DNA of 64,000 nucleotides, taken from assembly GCF_025790165.1 (NCBI RefSeq), contig NZ_CP094970.1:1674001-1738000 (forward strand). Direction: 5' to 3'. Positions within the stretch are counted from its first letter, which is position 1. Each line of letters begins with the position of its first letter. Both the position numbers and the translations under genes were made by a program. This stretch comes from Solicola gregarius (GTDB lineage Bacteria > Actinomycetota > Actinomycetes > Propionibacteriales > Nocardioidaceae). Positions 59,214 to 64,000 of the stretch are shown here, piece by piece. Below the pieces are notes generated by a model, which was given only the letters and a program-made list of their open reading frames with translations, ran no database searches and was not told where the DNA came from.

Positions 59214-60005
59214 ATGACACTCCAGGACTCTGTCGACGCTTGGCACGATTGCGCGACCCGCGTAGTCGCCCTGCTCCGAACGCTCCCCGCCGACGCGTGG
59301 GACGAGCCGACCGACTGCCCCCGGTGGACGGTCCATGACGTCGCTGCGCACCTTGCCTCGATCGAGACCGAGATCGCCTCCGGCGTCGGAACGGAACCGG
59401 ACAAGGCGATCTCGGACGTCACCGACGAGTACACCCAGGAGGGCGTCGACGCCCGGTCCGGCGTACCCCACGCCGAGGTGGTCGACGAGCTCGAGCGTGC
59501 TGTCGAGGCACGACGAGCGCAGCTGGATGAGCTCGACGTCGACCCCGACGCGACGCCGGAGCGCACGCCCGGCGGAATCGGCTGGAGCTGGAAACGCCTG
59601 TTGTCCAACCGGGTTGTCGACCTGTGGGTACACGAACAGGACATCCGTGAGGCCGTCGACGCACCGGGCGGCACCGACAGTGCGGCGGCAGCGCACACCG
59701 TTCGAGTCTTCGGGACCGCACTCCCGTATGTGCTCGGCAAACGCGTCGCCCCGCCGCCAGGTACGTCGGTGCGTTGGGTCGTCTCGGGAGAGGTTGGGTT
59801 CGACGTGACGATCCGCATCGGCGAGGACGGCCGCGCCCATCCGGCCGATGATGTAGCCGATCCGACGACGCGCCTCGATCTCGACGAGCGCGCGTTCACC
59901 AGGTTGGCGGCCGGGCGCCGCTCCGCTGCCGATCTCGCCATCGGGGTCGGCGGCGACGCTGCGCTGGCGCGACGGGTCCTCGACGCGATGTCCGTCATCG
60001 GATGA
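59214..60005 (+). CDS. Maleylpyruvate isomerase-family mycothiol-dependent protein (TIGR03083)
   Basis: A 263-residue protein. A DinB-like helical bundle (about 5-165) with TDCPRWTVHDVAAHLASIETE (metal His near 45) and LWVHEQDIREAVD (HxxD near 140) is followed by an SCP2-like lid domain (about 180-260). Relatives isomerise maleylpyruvate or transfer mycothiol. It overlaps the following SDR gene by four bases, so the two probably act in one pathway. Confidence 0.9.
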   Translation: MTLQDSVDAWHDCATRVVALLRTLPADAWDEPTDCPRWTVHDVAAHLASIETEIASGVGTEPDKAISDVTDEYTQEGVDARSGVPHAEVVDELERAVEARRAQLDELDVDPDATPERTPGGIGWSWKRLLSNRVVDLWVHEQDIREAVDAPGGTDSAAAAHTVRVFGTALPYVLGKRVAPPPGTSVRWVVSGEVGFDVTIRIGEDGRAHPADDVADPTTRLDLDERAFTRLAAGRRSAADLAIGVGGDAALARRVLDAMSVIG

Positions 60006-60937
60006 AGTGGACAGTCGCCAACATCCCGGACCTGCACGGTAACTGGACGATGATCACCGGCCCGACCGGCGGCCTCGGCGTGCACACCTCGCTCGAGCTC
60101 GCGCGCAGGGGCAGCAACATCATCCTCGCTGCCCGCAACCTCGAACGGGCCCGTGAGGTCGCGAGCCAGATCCACGCGACGGCACCCGGGGTCGCCGTCG
60201 ATGTCGTGCCACTCGACCTCGGCGAGCTGACGTCCGTACGCAGCGCGACGGACCTGATCCGGCGCGATCACAAGCGCATCGACGTACTGATCAACAATGC
60301 GGGTGTCATGGCCCCGCCGGAGCGTCGTACGGCCGACGGGTACGAACTGCAGATCGGCACCAACCACATCGGGCACTTCGCCCTCACCGCGCGACTGTGG
60401 CCGCTGCTCCAGGAGAGCAGGTCGCGGGTCGTCACGATCTCGTCGCTGTTGCACACGAGCGTGCGCGGCATCGACCTCGGCTCGCTCGACCACGCCGGTG
60501 AGCCACGCCGCTACCGTCGCTGGCGCTCGTACGGCGAGTCGAAGCTCGCGAACCTGCTGTTCAGCCAGGAGCTTCACCATCGTTGTACGGAGGCGGGCGT
60601 CGGTGTCGTGAGCGTGGCCGCGCACCCCGGCTTCGCGTCGACCAACCTGCAGACGACCGGACCGCAGCTCGAGGGACGTACGGTCGGCTCGCTCGGCCTC
60701 GGCATGATGACGAAGGTCTTCGCCCAGCCTGCGCACGCGGGGGCATGGCCGATCCTGATGGCCGCGACCACACCGATGCTCGCGGGCGGCTCGTACGTCG
60801 GGCCGGGCGCGATGCGCCAGACCCGAGGCGCTCCTCGCCTTGTCGGCATGTCGAGCGCGGCCCGAAGCCGCGAGTACGGCCAGCAGCTGTGGGCCGCGAC
60901 GGAGCAGGCGATCGGGGAGCGGTTCCCCGTGGGCTGA
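60002..60937 (+). CDS. Short-chain dehydrogenase/reductase
   Basis: A 311-residue retinol-dehydrogenase-like SDR. The cofactor motif TGPTGGLG replaces the usual TGxxxGIG at about 19-26, then NNAG (near 98), the catalytic Ser in VTISSLLHTS and YGESK (near 180). It oxidises or reduces an alcohol/ketone of unknown identity with NAD(P). Translationally coupled to the MIP-family gene (ATGA). Confidence 0.93.
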   Translation: MKWTVANIPDLHGNWTMITGPTGGLGVHTSLELARRGSNIILAARNLERAREVASQIHATAPGVAVDVVPLDLGELTSVRSATDLIRRDHKRIDVLINNAGVMAPPERRTADGYELQIGTNHIGHFALTARLWPLLQESRSRVVTISSLLHTSVRGIDLGSLDHAGEPRRYRRWRSYGESKLANLLFSQELHHRCTEAGVGVVSVAAHPGFASTNLQTTGPQLEGRTVGSLGLGMMTKVFAQPAHAGAWPILMAATTPMLAGGSYVGPGAMRQTRGAPRLVGMSSAARSREYGQQLWAATEQAIGERFPVG

Positions 60938-61025
60938 CGCCACCTGCAGACGAGAGTCGCCGAATCGCTTGACGCGGTGGGCAATTGAACCGATGGTAGG
61001 TGCACCCATCTGCGAAAGGCTCGTT

Positions 61026-63779
61026 GTGCGTCCACACATCGTCCGTGTCTTCACCGCGGCCGCCGCGAGCGGCCTCGTACTCGCCCTCACCCCGTCGGTC
61101 GTCGACACCGCAGCGGCCGAACCCGTGCCCGATGCCGTCGACTACTGCGAGGGCCAGTGCGACTACATCCTCCCGCCCGGCCAGGCCGGCAACGCCACGA
61201 TCAAGGAGCTGCTGGCGTTCCTGCAGACCGGTAAGCGACCGGCACACTTCTCCGACCAACTCGGGAAGTACGAGGATCTCGTACGCGGCTACAGCGGACT
61301 CACCGACGACCAGCTGGACAGGTTCTTCAACGACGAGTCGTTCGGGGTGCCCGACGACGAGGTCGCGAGCACGATCCATCCTCGCGACGACGTGACGATC
61401 GTGCGGGACAAGCGTGACGGCGTACCGCACATCACCGGTGAGACCCGCGCGGGCACGATGTTCGGAGCCGGGTACGCGGGCGCGGCCGACCGCTTGTTCG
61501 TGATGGACGTGTTCCGCCACCTCGGGCGCGGAAACCTCACCTCCCTCGCGGGCGGGGCGGTCGGCAACCGCGAGTTCGAGCAACAGATCTGGCGCATCGC
61601 GCCGTACACGAACGCCGAGCTGCGCCAGCAGTTCGACGATCTGGCCGACCTCGGCGAGGTGGGTGTGCGGATGCAGCAGGACGCCAGGTCATGGGTGAAG
61701 GGTGTCAACGCGTACATCGCCGAGGCACGCAAGGGCGCTGAGCTACCCGGCGAGTACGTGGCGCTCGGGCACCCCACTGGTCCGACGAAGTGGAAGGTCA
61801 CCGACATCCTCGCGACCGCGGCCGTCGCGGGCGGGATGTTCGGCAGTGGCGGCGGATCCGAGATGCAGTCCGCGCTCGCACTGATCGAGGCCCGCGCGCG
61901 GTACGGCAAGACCCGCGGAATCGAAGTGTGGAAGGCGTTCCGCGCCGCCGAGGATCCCGAGACAGTCACGACCGTCGACGAGTCGTTCCCGTACGGAACC
62001 GATGCGCTCACCGAGGGTACGGTGCTTCCCGATCGCGGCAGCGTACGCGCGGCCAACTGGGTGACCGATCGCAAGGGCAGCGCAAAGGACTCCCGGCGTA
62101 CGCCGCGGCCGACCGGCCGATCGCTGAAGGGATTCGCGAACGACGGCGTACTGCCGGACGGATTCCTCGACGAGCCGACAACGATGATGTCGAACGCGAC
62201 TATGGTCTCGGGCGAGCACACCGAGAGCGGCAACCCGGTCGCGGTGTTCGGCCCGCAAACGGGGTTCTTCGCACCTCAGCTGTGGATGGTCCAGGAGCTT
62301 CAGGGGCCGGGTGTCAGCGCGGCCGGTGCCTCGTTCGCCGGGCTCAACTTCGCCGTGCTCGTCGGTCGTGGCCAGGACTACGCATGGAGCCCGACGTCGG
62401 CGATGCAGGACATCACCGACTCGTACGCGGTGCGCCTGTGCAACCTGAAGACCGGAGCGCGTGGCACGCTGACGTCCCGCGGCTACCGGTTCCACGGCGA
62501 CTGCCTGCCGATCCGTCGGGTCAAGCGGCACAGCTCTTGGAAGCCGTCGCTGGGCGACCAGACGCCGAAAGGGTCGTACACGCTGGTCGCAGACCGCACG
62601 AAGCTCGGCATCATCACCCACCGGGCGAACGTCTACGGCAGGGCAACGGCGTTCACGTCGCTTCGCAGCACCTTCATGCACGAAGGTGACGCCGCGGCGG
62701 CGTTCCTCGCCATGAACGACCCCGAGCAGGTTTCGTCCGCCGAGGACTTCCAGCGAGCCGCCTCGCGCGTCAACTACACCTTCAACTGGTTCTACGTCGA
62801 CGATCAGGACATCGCGTACTTCAACTCAGGGGCGAACCCGATCCGACCCGACGGCGCCGACGCGAACCTCCCGACCGAGGGACGCAAGCGGTACGAGTGG
62901 AAGGGCTGGCACGCCGACGACAACTCGGCCGACTACACGTCGTTCGAAGAGCATCCGCAGGCCGTCGACAAGGACTACCTCGTCAACTGGAACAACAAGC
63001 AGGCACCCGGCTACAACGCCGCCGACGGCAACTTCATGTTCGGATCGGTCCACCGGGCACAACTGCTCGACGATCGCGTACGCGCACAGATCGACTCCGG
63101 CGAGAAGTTCACCCGCGCCTCGCTGGTCAGCCTGGTCGAGGAGGCCGGCCTCGAGGACCCACGGGCCGACCGACCACTCGGACTGCTGCTCGACGTCATC
63201 GGCGACCGACCGATCAAGGACCAGGAGCTCGCCACGGCGGTCCAGAAGCTGCGGGTGTGGCGAGAGTCGGGCGGCCTACGAACGGCGGGAACGTCGGAGA
63301 AGCCGAAGTTCAAGCACAGCAGGGCGCTTCGCGTCCTCGACGCATGGTGGCCTCGGGTCGTCCGGGCCGAGTTCCGGCCCAAGCTGCACAAGGGTCTCTA
63401 CGCGAGCCTGCTCGGTGCGGCACCTATCCTGTCGGGATACTCGCACCGCGGAAACGCCAGCGCCGATGCGTGGAGCAGCTGGATGAGCAAGGACCTCCGG
63501 CGGATCCTCGGCCGCAGCGTCGACGCACCGCTACCGCGGCTCTACTGCGGCGAAGGCACCGTGGCAACCTGCCGCAAGGTGCTACTCAAGTCGCTGGACG
63601 CGGCGCTCGACGTACCGAAGAAGCAGGTGTACCCGGCTGACGGCACCTGCAAGGCGGCCGACCAGTACTGCGCCGCGCAGACCCTCCATCAGTCGCTCGG
63701 AGGCATTACCCAAGACCCGATCCACTGGCAGAACCGCTCGACGTTCCAGCAGGTGATCGAGTTCCCCGGCGGGCGGTGA
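61026..63779 (+). CDS. Secreted penicillin-acylase-family N-terminal-nucleophile hydrolase
   Basis: A 917-residue exported precursor. Signal peptide about 1-31, then the alpha chain, which begins with an extra N-terminal region. The beta chain should start at Ser389 in TTMMSNATMVSGEHT: self-cleavage before this Ser creates the nucleophile. GPQTGFFAPQLW and the downstream Asn (FNWFYVDDQD) fit the family. The substrate may be an acyl-homoserine lactone, a lipopeptide or a beta-lactam side chain. GTG 61026 follows AAAGG; the first membrane-export residues begin there. Monocistronic. Confidence 0.9.
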   Translation: MRPHIVRVFTAAAASGLVLALTPSVVDTAAAEPVPDAVDYCEGQCDYILPPGQAGNATIKELLAFLQTGKRPAHFSDQLGKYEDLVRGYSGLTDDQLDRFFNDESFGVPDDEVASTIHPRDDVTIVRDKRDGVPHITGETRAGTMFGAGYAGAADRLFVMDVFRHLGRGNLTSLAGGAVGNREFEQQIWRIAPYTNAELRQQFDDLADLGEVGVRMQQDARSWVKGVNAYIAEARKGAELPGEYVALGHPTGPTKWKVTDILATAAVAGGMFGSGGGSEMQSALALIEARARYGKTRGIEVWKAFRAAEDPETVTTVDESFPYGTDALTEGTVLPDRGSVRAANWVTDRKGSAKDSRRTPRPTGRSLKGFANDGVLPDGFLDEPTTMMSNATMVSGEHTESGNPVAVFGPQTGFFAPQLWMVQELQGPGVSAAGASFAGLNFAVLVGRGQDYAWSPTSAMQDITDSYAVRLCNLKTGARGTLTSRGYRFHGDCLPIRRVKRHSSWKPSLGDQTPKGSYTLVADRTKLGIITHRANVYGRATAFTSLRSTFMHEGDAAAAFLAMNDPEQVSSAEDFQRAASRVNYTFNWFYVDDQDIAYFNSGANPIRPDGADANLPTEGRKRYEWKGWHADDNSADYTSFEEHPQAVDKDYLVNWNNKQAPGYNAADGNFMFGSVHRAQLLDDRVRAQIDSGEKFTRASLVSLVEEAGLEDPRADRPLGLLLDVIGDRPIKDQELATAVQKLRVWRESGGLRTAGTSEKPKFKHSRALRVLDAWWPRVVRAEFRPKLHKGLYASLLGAAPILSGYSHRGNASADAWSSWMSKDLRRILGRSVDAPLPRLYCGEGTVATCRKVLLKSLDAALDVPKKQVYPADGTCKAADQYCAAQTLHQSLGGITQDPIHWQNRSTFQQVIEFPGGR

Positions 63780-63839
63780 GCGTCGGGGTAGATGCGGCGC
63801 CGCGCTCCGGTGGGCTCTGGGTGGTCGGTCCTCCCTCGG

Positions 63840-63929
63840 TTCCGGCTTTCACCTTTCCGTGCGCGGCGCTTCCGCCTTCACCTTTCCGTGCGCGGCGCTT
63901 CCGCCTTCATCGTTTCCCGTTTGCGGCGG
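63840..63929. repeat. Three tandem copies of a 29-30-bp unit
   Basis: TTCCG-(G/C)-CTTTCACC-type units start at 63840, 63870 and 63899; the first two share TTTCCGTGCGCGGCGC and the third is diverged (TCGTTTCCCGTTTGCGGCG). No gene is visible in 63780-64000. Confidence 0.7.
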
Positions 63930-64000
63930 TGCAGACCGATAGGCGGCGACGAGATCCGTACCCGGGCGGCTCGGGTTGCTGGTCGGCTTTCCCAGCTTTT

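Noticed and set aside
63840-63929. CRISPR array
   Set aside because: The 29-30-bp units are directly adjacent, with no unique spacers, and no cas genes are present.

Overview
The window is high-GC DNA with short intergenic gaps, many GTG starts and frequent ATGA start/stop overlaps. It looks like an actinobacterial chromosome, most likely a relative of Nocardioidaceae/Propionibacteriales. Supporting signs are a HAIR-type operator upstream of dnaK, FadE5-like and EtfD-like (Rv0338c-like) proteins of fatty-acid oxidation, several mycothiol-dependent maleylpyruvate-isomerase-fold proteins, ECF41 and ECF42 sigma factors, an actinobacterial type of histidase with a Cys-Ser-Gly cofactor triad, and very frequent CGTACG words. 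The genus is inference. I see no phage, plasmid, IS element or CRISPR array; this is ordinary chromosome rich in regulators.

Layout. 1-1.6 kb: 5' part of dnaK with a one-base frameshift. 1.8-3.3 kb: AhpD-like protein divergent from an ECF41 sigma factor, with matched ECF41 promoters on both strands. 3.4-9.1 kb: MFS exporter/MerR divergon, membrane protein plus multicopper oxidase, FMN/Fe-S glutamate-synthase-like protein. 9.2-12.2 kb: thiamine-precursor ECF transporter (YkoE, fused YkoD, YkoC) under a TPP riboswitch. 12.2-15.3 kb: ankyrin protein and two tandem sulfotransferase-like proteins (a third lies at 47 kb). 15.3-24.5 kb: histidine utilisation genes in two units (M20 hydrolase-hutF-hutI and hutH-hutU) that share an identical 14-bp palindrome; between them lie a nitroreductase, a non-coding block of repeats and hairpins, a Nudix-like protein and a cold-shock gene. 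24.6-26.3 kb: DGPF protein and ECF42 sigma factor. 26.4-29.4 kb: secreted M36 metalloprotease. 29.5-32.7 kb: IclR regulator and EtfD-like membrane Fe-S protein. 32.7-38.9 kb: GntR and TetR divergons, an MFS exporter, an ABC-2 exporter, an M15 peptidase. 39-41.2 kb: ribbon-helix-helix/DUF4097/small-protein cassette, dcd. 41.4-49.9 kb: tRNA-Gly(CCC), two MIP-fold proteins, a second ECF41 sigma factor, Lrp/LysE pair, band-7/NfeD pair, third sulfotransferase-like gene, cNMP-binding protein, Rrf2 regulator and TauE exporter. 50-64 kb: FadE5-like dehydrogenase, a broken NmrA-like gene beside an MDR reductase and MarR, a SugE-like/aldo-keto reductase/TetR divergon, a sulfatase with a shrunken paralogue, a MIP-SDR pair and a penicillin-acylase-family enzyme.

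How the parts work together. HutH, HutU, HutI and HutF take histidine to N-formylglutamate, and the co-transcribed M20 amidohydrolase is a candidate for the last step. The FadE5-like and EtfD-like genes are 20 kb apart but carry the same operator-like word, AGTTACYGACCRGTA, which suggests one fatty-acid regulon. Many transport/regulator pairs have paired palindromes that look like operators of the adjacent regulator. All promoter and operator calls were made by eye and are not experimentally supported here.
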